Assembly: GCA_945883825.1 (NCBI GenBank)
Contig: CAMCYF010000006.1
Span: forward strand, 20,875-84,874
Reading direction: 5' to 3'
From: Chitinophaga pinensis
GTDB lineage: Bacteria; Bacteroidota; Bacteroidia; Flavobacteriales_D; Crocinitomicaceae
DNA: 64,000 bases
Shown: in pieces, positions 7,463 to 17,500 of the stretch
How positions within the stretch are numbered: the first letter of the stretch is position 1
Layout of the letters: the number at the start of each line of letters is the position of its first letter
Notes under the pieces: generated by a model
Seen by the model: the letters and a program-made list of their open reading frames with translations, nothing else
Told to the model about the DNA's origin: nothing
Database searches by the model: none
Made by a program: the position numbers and the translations under genes

Positions 7463-8934
7463 TTTACCTTGATTATTTTTTGATAAAAACTATCTCCTAA
7501 TTTCACAAAATAAGCACCTGGACTCAAATTACTAGTTTCAATAGTTGTTTCTCCAAAAATATCAAACTTTAAAACCTCTTCTAATAAAGCATTGTAAATA
7601 ATTCCTTGAATTGGAATTTCAGAAGAAAGTGAAATGGTTAGTTCCTCATTAAAAGGATTTGGCGAAATTTTAGCTTGGATTGTATTTGCAAGACTTTCGA
7701 TTTCAACCAACTGATTCAGTGTATTTACATTGAATGTAATTGGAAAATCATTATTGGCTCCAACTTTCATTACATAAATATTTGATCCCCCATTACTTGT
7801 ATTTGCAAAAAGCCCAGTTGAAGAATTTGTTCCGACTAGTACATATGCTCCATCATTTGTTACTAATAACTGACCAGCCTCGTCTAATCCCTCATTAATA
7901 ATACCATGATACTGATTTAACCAATAAAGGACAATTCCATCAAAATTAGCGACGAAAATATTATAATCTTGTTCTTCAAATCCACTATTTATTTTACCAT
8001 AGGCAATTACAATTTTATTTTGACTCGATAAAAATGAAACTTCACTAAAATAAGTAGATACTATTGGATCTAAATTTTCATTAGTATTTTGATAAATTAA
8101 ATTACTATCTAAGTCAAATATTCCAGCATATTCATCAAACTTTTCAGGGTTGACCTCTCTAAAACCGATAACATAAATTTTATTAAGTCCTAGTGATAAA
8201 TCGCTTACACCATATTTTCCAGCTAAATCACTTACAGTATTTTCCCAAATAATGGTTCCTTGGGCATTCATTTTTAATATAAATCCTTTTACAAGATTTG
8301 AATCAGGGATAAACATTTCTCCCCCAATAATAAACAGAGAATCCTGCACACCAATAATTGAATTGGCACGATCTTCACCAATGCTTCCAATGGTTTTAGT
8401 CCACAAAGTATCACCATTTTTATCAGCATGAATAATAAGAATATCAGATGCTTCACCATTTGTAGCTTGAACTTCTCCAACCATTAAAATTGTTGAGTCT
8501 TTCGTCCAAATTGCGTCATTAATTCGTTCCCAATTGCTTGGTTTTCCGTAGGTTTTTTCCCATAATTTATTCCCGTTAAGATCAGTTTTTACAAGATATG
8601 CATCAAAATCTCCTACCCCAAAAGAATTTGAAAAGCCGGCTATATAATAACCTAAATCAGCATTGTACAAAACCCTTTTTCCTGCTTCTGATTCTGCACC
8701 GCCATAACTTTGACTCCATAAATAATTTCCTTCAGCATCAATTTTTAATAGGAAAGCTTGTGAACTTTCACTCCAACTACTGGAACTTCCTGTAATAACA
8801 TAACTTGAATCTTCTAACTGAACAATTCCTTCTCCACGATCGTATCCGGATCCTGAGTATAATTTAAAAAAACTATTCTGTCCATAGCTTAGCAATGAAA
8901 CACATAAAATTATAAAGCTTATTAAAATGCGCAT
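7459..8934 (-). CDS. Secreted beta-propeller protein with T9SS type A sorting domain
   Basis: A 491-residue secreted protein. Residues 1-18 are a signal peptide ending SYGQ. The body is built from repeating blades of the kind YYIAGFSNSFG...DAYLVKTDLNGNKLWEKTYG, typical of propellers in Bacteroidota surface proteins. The last 75 residues, from ISPNPFNEELTISL to an invariant-looking KIIKVN end, form a T9SS type A C-terminal signal. It should cross the outer membrane through the type IX system and be released or anchored. It is the last gene of a four-gene minus-strand operon and overlaps the upstream barrel gene by 13 bases. No catalytic residues were found; the role is unknown. Confidence 0.85.
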   Translation of the reverse strand: MRILISFIILCVSLLSYGQNSFFKLYSGSGYDRGEGIVQLEDSSYVITGSSSSWSESSQAFLLKIDAEGNYLWSQSYGGAESEAGKRVLYNADLGYYIAGFSNSFGVGDFDAYLVKTDLNGNKLWEKTYGKPSNWERINDAIWTKDSTILMVGEVQATNGEASDILIIHADKNGDTLWTKTIGSIGEDRANSIIGVQDSLFIIGGEMFIPDSNLVKGFILKMNAQGTIIWENTVSDLAGKYGVSDLSLGLNKIYVIGFREVNPEKFDEYAGIFDLDSNLIYQNTNENLDPIVSTYFSEVSFLSSQNKIVIAYGKINSGFEEQDYNIFVANFDGIVLYWLNQYHGIINEGLDEAGQLLVTNDGAYVLVGTNSSTGLFANTSNGGSNIYVMKVGANNDFPITFNVNTLNQLVEIESLANTIQAKISPNPFNEELTISLSSEIPIQGIIYNALLEEVLKFDIFGETTIETSNLSPGAYFVKLGDSFYQKIIKVN

Positions 8935-10136
8935 TGTAGACGAAGTATTAAAGATTCACCATTTTTACTTATCAAATTTTCACTCGCTAAAGCAAGATTC
9001 CAATTTCGAAGTTTTAATGAAGAGTACATTCCTAAGCGATAAGAAGTAAAACCACCATAACTTCCATTTAATCCTATATTTAAATTCTTTCCAAGCCGAT
9101 AGTTTGCTCCAATGAATAGCATTGGTGTGTAAATAGAGGAAAGATACATTCGTATGCCATAAAATTCTTGTAGGCGGTTTTTGGAATTTTCATTGATTAA
9201 TTTAGAAACTTGCAAAAAACCGGGTAAAAAAACAATAGATTTTTTTTCAGAATTTAAAATGCCAACTGAATCTAAGATATTGGACGGCGAAGATAGAAAA
9301 TCTCCATTGTTTAATAATTGATCGAAAGTATATCCTGTAAAAGTATAAACTGAATCAGCTCTGTAGAATGTTTGTGCTTGTGTTAGAGAAACAAGCCCCA
9401 GATTACGCCCTAGAAATTGAATGTAATTTGATTCATCTGCTTTATAAGTCAAGGGGATTCGAATATCGAAGTCGATTCCTAATCCCAATCCATTAGAAAA
9501 ACTTGTTGAGTTTATAAAACTAGCTTCCCCGTCAAAAAGAACAATTAATGTATCTCCCTCATTTGATTGGTATATTCCTCCCGTATTAATTTTTGCAGAA
9601 AGTGTATTTGTCAAATTAAAGACATTTAAACAAACTGACGATTTAGATTTTTTATCTAGCCAACCAAAGCCTAATTTCTCAAAAGAATAAGCTGAAATTT
9701 TAGTCCCTGAAAATGAAGCAAGTTGCCCCTGGTACATTTCATTACCATAAAAAGTTACCCCGAATAAATCTTTTGAATATTGGGCGGCGAGAAAAGTGTA
9801 AATCCCTGATTTTATAATAAACCCCCAATTTTTTTTCTTAAATAAATTTACAGAAAAGTTTCGGTATTCAATTTCAGCACTTACATCAGTCCCAAAGCGA
9901 TTTAAATCGCCGTGTAACTTAAAACTTTTGTTTTTAATAGCCTCTGTGATTTCTCCACCATAGAATAATTTTTTTGTGAGAGAATTATTCAATGATGTTG
10001 AAGAATAATTTGCACAAGCTGAAAAAATAATTTCATTTTTACTTTTAATCAATGTGTCATGTTGAACTGGACACCAATGTTGGGCATTAAATAGAAAGAC
10101 GACAAAAAGAAAATTAAAAAGAAAAAAATATTTCAT
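8922..10136 (-). CDS. Outer-membrane beta-barrel protein (DUF5723-like)
   Basis: A 404-residue protein with a signal peptide (residues 1-18, ending FNAQ), followed by alternating short amphipathic strands and a C-terminal strand ending LRLQCAF, with a terminal phenylalanine as expected for BAM-inserted barrels. The N-terminus after cleavage contains two cysteines (HWCPVQ and FSACANY). The overall pattern resembles the DUF5723 family of Bacteroidota barrels. Its ATG overlaps the TAA of the upstream lipoprotein gene (TAATG at 10138-10134), implying translational coupling. It could be a channel or an anchor for the co-encoded lipoprotein and T9SS protein; this is inferred from order only. Confidence 0.75.
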   Translation of the reverse strand: MKYFFLFNFLFVVFLFNAQHWCPVQHDTLIKSKNEIIFSACANYSSTSLNNSLTKKLFYGGEITEAIKNKSFKLHGDLNRFGTDVSAEIEYRNFSVNLFKKKNWGFIIKSGIYTFLAAQYSKDLFGVTFYGNEMYQGQLASFSGTKISAYSFEKLGFGWLDKKSKSSVCLNVFNLTNTLSAKINTGGIYQSNEGDTLIVLFDGEASFINSTSFSNGLGLGIDFDIRIPLTYKADESNYIQFLGRNLGLVSLTQAQTFYRADSVYTFTGYTFDQLLNNGDFLSSPSNILDSVGILNSEKKSIVFLPGFLQVSKLINENSKNRLQEFYGIRMYLSSIYTPMLFIGANYRLGKNLNIGLNGSYGGFTSYRLGMYSSLKLRNWNLALASENLISKNGESLILRLQCAF

Positions 10137-11725
10137 TAATAGACAATTTCAGCATTTAATTTTAATCTCAATTTTATACCTAAAAAAGCACCAAATGGAA
10201 TAGATTGTGCTTCATTTTGACCAGAAGATGGACTTGGTGTATCAAATTTAGCTTGTACAACAATTTTTTTAATTTTATCAAGATTCTTTACAATATCTTC
10301 TGTTAAGACAAAGTCAAGCAAAGAAGATTTTTCAAATAATCCAGATTGATTATTTAAAGAACCCAATAAGCTGGAATAAATTTGACTAGTTGCATTAATT
10401 GTAAACAAAATAGAACCATTTTCATTGAGCAAATATAAAATCGGTTCGCAGGCTAAGGGAAAAGCATTCGTTGCACTTAAGCTTAGAAGTCCTGATTTTG
10501 CATGTGTCTTATTAGAATTCTGTTTTAAGTCTATGTTAAAAGTATCTCTGAGAGTTAAGCCATCTGCACCAACTATTAAAGGAATTTGTGATTTAATTTT
10601 GATTTTGAGTCGACTATTTGCAAAAATCTCATCATTTCCCCCTGAAACATTTCCCCAAGGATTTAACTGTAATTTATATGCCAATTGGTGGGAAGACCCT
10701 AAATTCACTAAATAATTTTCAATGTTGCTATTTGTAGCATTAAAAATCAAATGCTGACTTGAAGATTGCAAACTATTCCAAGAGCCTGTTGCCGGAGAAA
10801 TCAAAAAATCATTTCCCAAGTTAGAGGAAACCAATTGAGAAGTGTTTCCGCTAGAATTTGTATTTTCAGCGCTAATTATCTTGCCTTTTATCCCAAATTT
10901 CATCCCATTTTCAATTTCAAAATCTAAATTAGCACTTGGTAAATCCAAATTTCCCGCAACGATAGAATTAAAATAGGGAACAAGGAATTCTGCAGTTTCA
11001 GAAATCAAAGTATTACCAAAATAACCTTTTGCATAACTAAATTTCAAGCCACTCAACTCAGCTGAAAAAGAAAAATCATTGTTTGAAGATATTGCAACTG
11101 ATGGACCAGTTGGATCAGAGGTAATAATTAATTGTGATTGAAGTTTATTATATCCTAAACCATTTACTCCTCTTAAGTCAAAAGAGTATCCAGATATATC
11201 TAAGCGTTCCTCTGCGCTTCCTGGTTGGGTATTTGTGCCAGCATCAACGAAAAAAATTTGCTCAAAAGCAAGGCCATTTTTTGTTATTCCAGGCAAAATA
11301 ATTTTAAAATAAACTTTGGTGGCAATAGAATTATAAACTTTTAACTTTATTGAGCCGGAGGAAACATCTACTTTTTTTAATTGTACGTCATTTAAATTAA
11401 AGGAATGTTCTTCGATAGTATTTGCAAAATTATATCCAGCAGGGACATTGCTTAAACTAAAATTCAGATTAAAACTTTGATTAATTGTTGTATCTGGAAA
11501 ACCTACAAGGTCAGAAAGACCAAGATTTAAAATAGTTCGACTTAAATCTAAATCAATTGAAGTTTGATTACTCGAAACTAGAGTTGAATCGTTATATAAA
11601 TTGGAAAGACTAATTGTATCTGAAATAATAGGTGCAGACCAATCTGTATTCCAAGTCGTCTGTTTCTTTTTACAAGAACAGATTAGAATTGTTAAAAGTA
11701 ATAAAATAAAAAACTGTCTTTTCAC
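10136..11725 (-). CDS. Large conserved lipoprotein, GTG start
   Basis: The longest frame starts at 11794 inside the thiolase gene and its first 23 residues look unlike a signal. The GTG at 11725 gives MKRQFFILLLLTILICSCKKK, a textbook lipoprotein signal with the lipid cysteine after ICS, and leaves 20 bases after the thiolase stop; I use that start (529 residues). The mature protein is rich in Ser, Asn, Leu and beta-strand patterns (DVSSGSIKLKVYN, SANLDFEIENGMKFGIKG), suggesting several beta-sandwich modules exposed at the outer membrane. No family is recognised. It is the second gene of the thiolase-lipoprotein-barrel-T9SS run and is coupled to the next gene through TAATG. Confidence 0.75.
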   Translation of the reverse strand: MKRQFFILLLLTILICSCKKKQTTWNTDWSAPIISDTISLSNLYNDSTLVSSNQTSIDLDLSRTILNLGLSDLVGFPDTTINQSFNLNFSLSNVPAGYNFANTIEEHSFNLNDVQLKKVDVSSGSIKLKVYNSIATKVYFKIILPGITKNGLAFEQIFFVDAGTNTQPGSAEERLDISGYSFDLRGVNGLGYNKLQSQLIITSDPTGPSVAISSNNDFSFSAELSGLKFSYAKGYFGNTLISETAEFLVPYFNSIVAGNLDLPSANLDFEIENGMKFGIKGKIISAENTNSSGNTSQLVSSNLGNDFLISPATGSWNSLQSSSQHLIFNATNSNIENYLVNLGSSHQLAYKLQLNPWGNVSGGNDEIFANSRLKIKIKSQIPLIVGADGLTLRDTFNIDLKQNSNKTHAKSGLLSLSATNAFPLACEPILYLLNENGSILFTINATSQIYSSLLGSLNNQSGLFEKSSLLDFVLTEDIVKNLDKIKKIVVQAKFDTPSPSSGQNEAQSIPFGAFLGIKLRLKLNAEIVY

Positions 11726-11745
11726 CTCTAGATTATCAATTAAAA

Positions 11746-12954
11746 TTAAGTTCTTTCTAGTATAGTAGCATAACCTTGACCAACACCTATACACATTGTT
11801 ACAAGAGCATAACGCTTTGAGCTTTCTTGAAGTTGCCTTGCCGCTGTCAAAAGTAATCGAGTTCCTGACATTCCAAGGGGATGACCAAGTGCAATAGCAC
11901 CTCCGTTTGGATTGATCCGAGGGTCATTATCTGCTAATCCTAGCGCACGTGTACAAGCTAAAACTTGTGCTGCAAAAGCCTCGTTTAATTCTAAAATATC
12001 CATATCTTCTAGAGTTAAACCCGCCCGTTTAAGTGCTTTTTGAGATGCAAAAACCGGTCCAATTCCCATAATACTTGGTTCTACACCAGCAACTGCAGCA
12101 CTAACAATTCTTGCCAATGGTTTTAAATTATGATTTACAAGTCCTTCGCCAGAAGAAATCAACAATGCGGCTGCACCATCATTTAAGCCAGAAGAATTTC
12201 CAGCGGTAACAGATCCATCTTTTTTAAATGCCGGTTTTAATCCTGCTAAACTTTCCATGCTCGTATTTGCTCGAGCAAATTCATCTTTTTGAAATATTAT
12301 TGATTCTTTTTTCTTTTGAGGAATAGTTAAAGGAGCGATTTCGCCATTAAAAAAACCATTTACTTGTGCTTTCGCTACTTTTTCTTGCGACCAACAAGCA
12401 AATTTATCTTGAGCTTCTCTTTCAATACTGTATTTTTCAACTAAATTTTCTGCCGTCATTCCCATAGCATCAACGCCATAAAGTCCCTCCATTTTGGGAT
12501 TTATAAACCGCCAACCAAAGGCAGAATCATACATTTGCGCATCTCTTCCAAATGCAGTTGAAGTTTTTGAAATCACCCATGGACCACGAGTCATATGTTC
12601 AACACCACCAGCAATGTACAATTCGCCTGCTCCATCTTTGATTGCTCTTGCAGCATTAATTGTTGCTGCCATTCCAGATGCACACAAACGGTTCACTGTT
12701 TCGCCAGCTACTCCAACTGGAAGTCCGGCCAATAATCCAGCCATTCTTGCTATATTTCGATTATCTTCACCAGCTTGATTAGCACAACCAAGAATAACAT
12801 CTTCGATTGCATTAAGATCTAAATTTGGATGACGATCGATTAAACTTTTGATAGCAAAAGCAGCTAAATCATCTGCTCGCATTGTGGCCAATGTTCCACC
12901 CAAACTACCAATTGCTGTTCGAATTCCGTCAACAATATAAACTTCCTTGGACAT
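11746..12954 (-). CDS. Acetyl-CoA C-acyltransferase (thiolase), PcaF/PaaJ-like
   Basis: A 402-residue thiolase. The nucleophilic Cys is residue 91 in TVNRLCASGM, followed by GGAIALGHPLGMSGTR with the catalytic His, and TMCIGVGQGYA with the second Cys. Segments GCANQAGEDNRNIARMA and FGWRFINPKM resemble 3-oxoadipyl-CoA thiolases (PcaF/PaaJ) more than acetoacetyl-CoA thiolases, but no phenylacetate or beta-ketoadipate genes are adjacent, so a general beta-oxidation role is equally possible. It is the first gene of an operon whose other members are envelope proteins, an unusual mix. Thiolase identity is firm; substrate is open. Confidence 0.92.
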   Translation of the reverse strand: MSKEVYIVDGIRTAIGSLGGTLATMRADDLAAFAIKSLIDRHPNLDLNAIEDVILGCANQAGEDNRNIARMAGLLAGLPVGVAGETVNRLCASGMAATINAARAIKDGAGELYIAGGVEHMTRGPWVISKTSTAFGRDAQMYDSAFGWRFINPKMEGLYGVDAMGMTAENLVEKYSIEREAQDKFACWSQEKVAKAQVNGFFNGEIAPLTIPQKKKESIIFQKDEFARANTSMESLAGLKPAFKKDGSVTAGNSSGLNDGAAALLISSGEGLVNHNLKPLARIVSAAVAGVEPSIMGIGPVFASQKALKRAGLTLEDMDILELNEAFAAQVLACTRALGLADNDPRINPNGGAIALGHPLGMSGTRLLLTAARQLQESSKRYALVTMCIGVGQGYATILERT

Positions 12955-13047
12955 CTAATTTTAATTTTGCCTTAAAATTACAATTTTCGATTGAATTGCA
13001 TCAATTCGTAGCGAATTGTTATTTTTACAGAATAACTAGTACAAAAA

Positions 13048-14442
13048 ATGCAAATTAGCATTAACTCCACTCAGATTGAACACCTCACTACTCTTTTAAA
13101 AGAAAAAGCAATTGTTCTTTATGATACGCTTGTTGAATATGGGCACGATGAAACAGAAGATTTAAGTTATCCGCCTGCAATAGTTTTAAAGCCAACGAGT
13201 GTAGCAGAAATATCTGAGATCATGCGTTATTGTCACTCAGAAAAAATTCCAGTAACACCTGCAGGTGCTCGCACAGGACTTAGTGGAGGATCTCTTCCAA
13301 TTCATGGAGGTGTTTTGCTTTCAATGGAGAAGTTTAATAAAATTCTAAAAATTGACGAAAAAAATCACCAAGTAATAACCGAACCTGGCGTAATTACTCA
13401 AGTTTTACAAGATGCAGTTAAGGAAAAAGGACTTTTTTATCCACCAGATCCAGCAAGTAAAGGTTCTTGTTTTATCGGTGGAAATGTTTCTGAAAATTCA
13501 GGTGGCCCTAAAGCAGTAAAATATGGCGTGACAAAAGATTATGTATTAAACTTGGAAGTTGTATTGCCAACCGGGGAAGTTATTTGGACTGGCGCGAATG
13601 TCTTAAAAAATGCAACGGGTTATAATTTAACACAATTAATGGTAGGCTCTGAGGGAACACTAGCAATTATCACAAAAATAGTGTTGAAATTAATTCCGCA
13701 TCCAACACATGATTTATTAATGCTAGTTCCATTTTTCGATGCTCAAAAAGCTTGCGAGGCAGTTGCAGCAATATTTCAAGCTGGAATAACACCAAGTGGA
13801 CTTGAGTTTATGGAACGGGATGCTTTAATTTGGACAAAAGAATTTATTAGCGAAACTTCAGTTCTTGTTGCCGATAATCATCAATCACATTTATTAATTG
13901 AAGTAGACGGATTTGATCACGAGCAATTGATGAAAGAATGCGAGAAAATATTTGCGGTTTTAGAAAATTTTGAAACAGACGAAATATTATTTGCCGATTC
14001 AGAAGCACAAAAAACAACACTTTGGAGTTTGAGAAGAAAAGTTGCAGAAGCTGTAAAAGCTCAATCTATTTATAAAGAAGAGGATACCGTTGTCCCTCGA
14101 TTTGCGCTTCCAGAATTGCTTTATCAGGTGAAAGAAATTGGCAAAAAGTATGGTTTTAAATCTGTTTGTTATGGCCATGCGGGAGATGGAAATCTACATG
14201 TAAACATTATTAAAGGCGATCTAAGTGATGAATTTTGGGAAAAAGAGTTGTCTCTTGCTATTCGAGAAATATTTACTGAAGTCATAAAACTTGGCGGTAC
14301 TATATCTGGAGAACATGGCATCGGCTTGGTTCAAAAACAATATATGGATATTGCCTTTCCGGAAATCACTTTGAATTTAATGCGTCAAATAAAAGGTGTA
14401 TTTGATCCTAATAGAATTTTAAATCCAGGAAAAATATTTTAA
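13048..14442 (+). CDS. FAD-binding oxidase, GlcD / D-lactate dehydrogenase family
   Basis: A 464-residue VAO/PCMH-fold flavoprotein. The FAD-binding PP-loop PVTPAGARTGLSGGSLP lies at about residues 71-87, followed by GCVVxG-type segments GSCFIGGNVSENSGGPKAVKYG and GTLAIITKIVLKL. The C-terminal substrate domain has YGHAGDGNLHVNI and GTISGEHGIGLVQKQYM, with the metal- and substrate-binding histidines of the D-2-hydroxyacid dehydrogenase group. Likely substrates are glycolate, D-lactate or D-2-hydroxyglutarate; the sequence does not choose between them. No GlcE/GlcF partner and no Fe-S tail are present, so it is the single-subunit form. It is a single-gene unit divergent from the thiolase. Confidence 0.9.
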   Translation: MQISINSTQIEHLTTLLKEKAIVLYDTLVEYGHDETEDLSYPPAIVLKPTSVAEISEIMRYCHSEKIPVTPAGARTGLSGGSLPIHGGVLLSMEKFNKILKIDEKNHQVITEPGVITQVLQDAVKEKGLFYPPDPASKGSCFIGGNVSENSGGPKAVKYGVTKDYVLNLEVVLPTGEVIWTGANVLKNATGYNLTQLMVGSEGTLAIITKIVLKLIPHPTHDLLMLVPFFDAQKACEAVAAIFQAGITPSGLEFMERDALIWTKEFISETSVLVADNHQSHLLIEVDGFDHEQLMKECEKIFAVLENFETDEILFADSEAQKTTLWSLRRKVAEAVKAQSIYKEEDTVVPRFALPELLYQVKEIGKKYGFKSVCYGHAGDGNLHVNIIKGDLSDEFWEKELSLAIREIFTEVIKLGGTISGEHGIGLVQKQYMDIAFPEITLNLMRQIKGVFDPNRILNPGKIF

Positions 14443-14445
14443 TAA

Positions 14446-14475
14446 AAGATCTTATTTTGGAGTGTAAGATTTTAA
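14446..14475 (+). terminator. Possible weak terminator after the FAD oxidase
   Basis: AAGATCTTA at 14446-14454 pairs with TAAGATTTT at 14465-14473 (nine pairs including one G-T) around a 10-nt loop, with a few T's after it. It is A+T-rich and hence weak. It lies between the stop at 14442 and the ATG at 14497. Confidence 0.35.
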
Positions 14476-14496
14476 TTTAGTTTGTACTTTTATTTT

Positions 14497-14958
14497 ATGG
14501 GACTTCAATTTCAGTTTAAAACATTTCAAGAACTCAGCACTTCTGAATTTCATGATATTATTGCTCTTCGTATAAAGGTTTTTGTTGTCGAGCAGAATTG
14601 TCCATACTTAGAATTAGATGGAAAAGATAAAAAATGCTATCATGTGATCTGTAGGACTGGGGTTGGAGATATTGTTGCTACTGCAAGAATTGTCCCTCCA
14701 GGCTTATCGTACAAGGAAGCATCAATTGGAAGAGTAGTTATGACAGAGGCGCTCAGAGGAAATGGAAACGGACATGAACTTATGAAGCAGTGTCTTGCAT
14801 TTTCAAAAGCTGAATTTGGTGCTGTTGCAATTCGTATTTCTGCTCAAAAACATTTAGAGTCTTTTTATATGGCTCATCAATTTTTTTCTACCGGCAAAGA
14901 ATACTTAGAAGACGGGATTCCACATGTGGAAATGCTTTTTAACCCAAATCTGAATTGA
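14497..14958 (+). CDS. GNAT-family acetyltransferase (ElaA-like)
   Basis: A 153-residue GNAT protein. The N-terminal block LRIKVFVVEQNCPYLELDGKD is the recognisable ElaA signature, followed by the acetyl-CoA-binding segment IGRVVMTEALRGNGNGHELM (R/Q-x-x-G-x-G/A type) and a C-terminal HVEMLFN. ElaA proteins are cytoplasmic acetyltransferases of unclear substrate. The longest frame uses TTG at 14482, but the ATG at 14497 puts the start just before the conserved beta-1 strand and is preferred. It is probably its own transcription unit, convergent with the lipoprotein at 14961. Family is clear, substrate unknown. Confidence 0.87.
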   Translation: MGLQFQFKTFQELSTSEFHDIIALRIKVFVVEQNCPYLELDGKDKKCYHVICRTGVGDIVATARIVPPGLSYKEASIGRVVMTEALRGNGNGHELMKQCLAFSKAEFGAVAIRISAQKHLESFYMAHQFFSTGKEYLEDGIPHVEMLFNPNLN

Positions 14959-14960
14959 TT

Positions 14961-15239
14961 TTAGTAATGCAGGTATTTTATAGCACAATCCATTAAAATC
15001 AGATCGCGACCAGCATCATCTTTTGATGCACTATCATTATTTTCATATTTCTTCTCAAGATTAGACAAATAACACTTGAAACAAAGATCTTTGTTTTTTC
15101 CTAAAATCTCCAAAGATGAACTATATTTTTCAACTTCTTTTTGAGCTTTTTCCTTGTCAGATGAAGTCCAAGAACCTTTTTTGCTTTTGCAAGATGCAAA
15201 CACTATAGCGACACAAAATAGTAAAGCAATTTTTTTCAT
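14961..15239 (-). CDS. Small lipoprotein of unknown function
   Basis: 92 residues with a lipoprotein signal [17 protein letters not shown], the lipid cysteine being residue 17. The mature part is lysine/serine-rich, then has a predicted helical segment with a CFKC pair and a further Cys in [11 protein letters not shown], so a disulfide or a metal site is possible. The gene starts inside the end of hisS (ATGA overlap at 15239-15236), so it is translated from the hisS message. The coupling to hisS is probably genomic economy rather than function. No family recognised. Confidence 0.75.
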   Translation of the reverse strand: MKKIALLFCVAIVFASCKSKKGSWTSSDKEKAQKEVEKYSSSLEILGKNKDLCFKCYLSNLEKKYENNDSASKDDAGRDLILMDCAIKYLHY

Positions 15240-16612
15240 TTAGTTGTTTTAAAATAATTAATAAATGAGGCCTTATCCATTAAAATCTGCTCTCCTGACT
15301 CCATATTTTTTAGAATAATTTTTCCAAGTTTCATTTCTTCTTCTCCAATAATTGCAACAAATTTTACACCACGATCATTGGCGTATTTTAACTGCTTTTG
15401 CATTTTTAAAGGAGAGGGGTAGACTTCACAATCAATTGAATTAGCACGAAGCGAAACTGCTAATTTCAATGCTATTTCAGACTCTTTTTCTCCAAAATTT
15501 ACAAATAAAACCGTCAATCCTTCAGTCAAGTATTTTGGGAATAAATCCAATTCTTTTAAAATATCATAAATACGATCTGCACCAAATGAAATACCAACTC
15601 CAGATAAATCTTTTAGTCCAAAAAGACCAGTTAAATCATCGTATCTTCCACCACCACAAATACTTCCCATTTTAACATCGTGGGCATGCACTTCAAAAAT
15701 TGCCCCAGTATAGTAATTTAAACCTCTTGCTAATGTAATATCGAATTCAATTATTTCATGATTAAATTCAATTTTATCGAGTAGTGAAAAGATATTTCTC
15801 AACTCCTCAACTCCTTTTAAGCCAATTTTAGATTCAGAAAGAAATACCGCTATTTTATCTAACTTTTCTTTATTTGATCCTTGTAAATCGAATAAAGGTT
15901 GAATAGCAACAATCGCTTTACTTGAGATTCCTTTATTTTCTAATTCAGTAATTACACCTTCTTTACCAATTTTATCCAGTTGGTCAATAGCAACTACGAT
16001 ATCAACTAATTTTCCACTTTCTCCTATTAATTCTGCAATTCCTGTAAGTATTTTGCGATTATTGATTTTTATCGTGAATCCTGGTAAATTAAATCGACTT
16101 AAAACAGCATCAAAAATTTGAATTAATTCTAATTCACAGAGCAATGAATCGCTACCAACAACATCAGCATCGCATTGAAAAAACTCTTGATAACGACCGT
16201 GTTGAGGTCGATCAGCACGCCAAACAGCTTGAATTTGATAACGTTTGAAAGGAAAAGTCAATTCGTTTTGATGTTGGACTACAAAGCGCGCAAAAGGAAC
16301 AGTTAAATCATATCGTAAAGCTTTTTCAGAGAGTGAATTTGCAAATCGCGGTAAATTATCCTCTTGAAGAGCAGAAAGATCAGCGCGTTTCATCTTTTCT
16401 CCAGAATTTAAAATCCGAAAAATTAAGCGATCACCTTCTTCGCCATATTTACCCATTAAGGTTGAGGATAATTCAAAACTTGGAGTTTCAATTGGAGCAA
16501 AACCATGCATTTTGAAAACAGACTTAATTGTATCAAAAATATAATTCCTTCTTGCCACATCCTGTGGTAAAAAATCACGAGTTCCTTTTGGTATTGTCGG
16601 TTTTTGTATCAC
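15236..16612 (-). CDS. hisS: Histidyl-tRNA synthetase, GTG start
   Basis: Class II synthetase that charges tRNA-His. 458 residues with motif 2 [21 protein letters not shown], the histidine-A loops [15 protein letters not shown] and [13 protein letters not shown], motif 3 [13 protein letters not shown], and a C-terminal anticodon-binding domain. The start is GTG at 16612: the reading frame [16 protein letters not shown] contains the family-typical KGTRDFLP, and no ATG precedes it. That GTG shares its G with the TAG stop of ppx (TAGTG), indicating translational coupling. Last two genes of the ppx-hisS-lipoprotein operon. Confidence 0.96.
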   Translation of the reverse strand: MIQKPTIPKGTRDFLPQDVARRNYIFDTIKSVFKMHGFAPIETPSFELSSTLMGKYGEEGDRLIFRILNSGEKMKRADLSALQEDNLPRFANSLSEKALRYDLTVPFARFVVQHQNELTFPFKRYQIQAVWRADRPQHGRYQEFFQCDADVVGSDSLLCELELIQIFDAVLSRFNLPGFTIKINNRKILTGIAELIGESGKLVDIVVAIDQLDKIGKEGVITELENKGISSKAIVAIQPLFDLQGSNKEKLDKIAVFLSESKIGLKGVEELRNIFSLLDKIEFNHEIIEFDITLARGLNYYTGAIFEVHAHDVKMGSICGGGRYDDLTGLFGLKDLSGVGISFGADRIYDILKELDLFPKYLTEGLTVLFVNFGEKESEIALKLAVSLRANSIDCEVYPSPLKMQKQLKYANDRGVKFVAIIGEEEMKLGKIILKNMESGEQILMDKASFINYFKTTK

Positions 16613-17493
16613 TATTTTTCTAATTCTTCTTTGTGCATGGCATAAATCATTCCATCTGAAAGCCCAATATTTGGAACCTGTAAGTTACGAATATTTAGTT
16701 CTTTTAAAATATAAATATAAATATCTAGAGCTGGAACTAGCACATCTGCACGTTCTTCCTTAATTGAAAAGCGTTTCATTCTTTCGGTAAGACTCAAAGG
16801 TGCCAATTCAACCTGAAGTTTTTCAATTTCAATTAAAGATAAAGAGTCATTTGCTTTTTGAGCAATAATATCATGGGCCTTTTGGATATTTCCACCCGTT
16901 CCAAATAGTAAATGATCCTCTAAAACATCAACATTTTCCTTAATCCACATTGTTAAATCGCTCCAAATTTCAGGGCTAGTTTTTCCTTTTAATATGCGAA
17001 TTGTCCCTAATTCAAAAGACTTTGATGCGATGCGTTGACCATTCTCAAAAACACTAATTTCTGTACTCCCTCCTCCAACATCAATTACGATAAAAGCTAT
17101 TTTTTTTGGGATATTAAGCAATGAAAATCCTCCTAAAATTAGTTTTGCTTCTTCATCTCCAGATATTACTTCAATCTTCACACCAGTTTGTGCGTATATT
17201 TCGGCTATAACATTTTTGCTGTTTTCAGCAATTCTCATTGCAGAGGTTGCTACGGCTCTTATATTTTTTACATCATAAATTTGAGCTAAAAGTGAGAATA
17301 CAGAAATTGTTTTGATAAACATTTCAAGTTTTGTATTTGAGATTTTTCCATCTTCAAATACATCATCTCCCAAACGCAGTGGTATTCTTAGGTAAGTGAT
17401 TTTTTTAACTGAAGATTGTCCTTTATCTTCAATAAGCTCTCCAATTAAAAGTCGAGCGGCATTTGTACCAATATCTATTGCTGCGTATTTCAT
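16612..17493 (-). CDS. Exopolyphosphatase / Ppx-GppA phosphatase family
   Basis: A 293-residue ASKHA-fold protein comprising only the two-domain catalytic core; the C-terminal HD-like extension of E. coli Ppx and GppA is absent, as is common in Bacteroidota. Seen: phosphate loop 1 [26 protein letters not shown], the [14 protein letters not shown] segment with catalytic acidic residues, phosphate loop 2 [14 protein letters not shown] and [12 protein letters not shown]. It may hydrolyse inorganic polyphosphate or pppGpp; the bifunctional Rel at 23.3-25.6 kb makes a ppGpp link plausible but unproven. It is the first gene of the operon, behind a perfect promoter box. Confidence 0.9.
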   Translation of the reverse strand: MKYAAIDIGTNAARLLIGELIEDKGQSSVKKITYLRIPLRLGDDVFEDGKISNTKLEMFIKTISVFSLLAQIYDVKNIRAVATSAMRIAENSKNVIAEIYAQTGVKIEVISGDEEAKLILGGFSLLNIPKKIAFIVIDVGGGSTEISVFENGQRIASKSFELGTIRILKGKTSPEIWSDLTMWIKENVDVLEDHLLFGTGGNIQKAHDIIAQKANDSLSLIEIEKLQVELAPLSLTERMKRFSIKEERADVLVPALDIYIYILKELNIRNLQVPNIGLSDGMIYAMHKEELEK

Positions 17494-17500
17494 AAGTTTG

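Noticed and set aside
10425..10715. 96-codon plus-strand frame inside the large lipoprotein gene
   Set aside because: Antisense to a supported coding gene, with no promoter box and no recognisable protein features.
11726..11794. N-terminal extension of the lipoprotein into the thiolase gene
   Set aside because: The 23 extra residues would precede and spoil a textbook lipoprotein signal that starts at GTG 11725.
11746..12954. Calling the thiolase part of a phenylacetate or beta-ketoadipate pathway
   Set aside because: Only sequence resemblance supports it; none of the other pathway genes are nearby, and the muconolactone-isomerase-like protein at 804 is 10 kb away and only fold-related.
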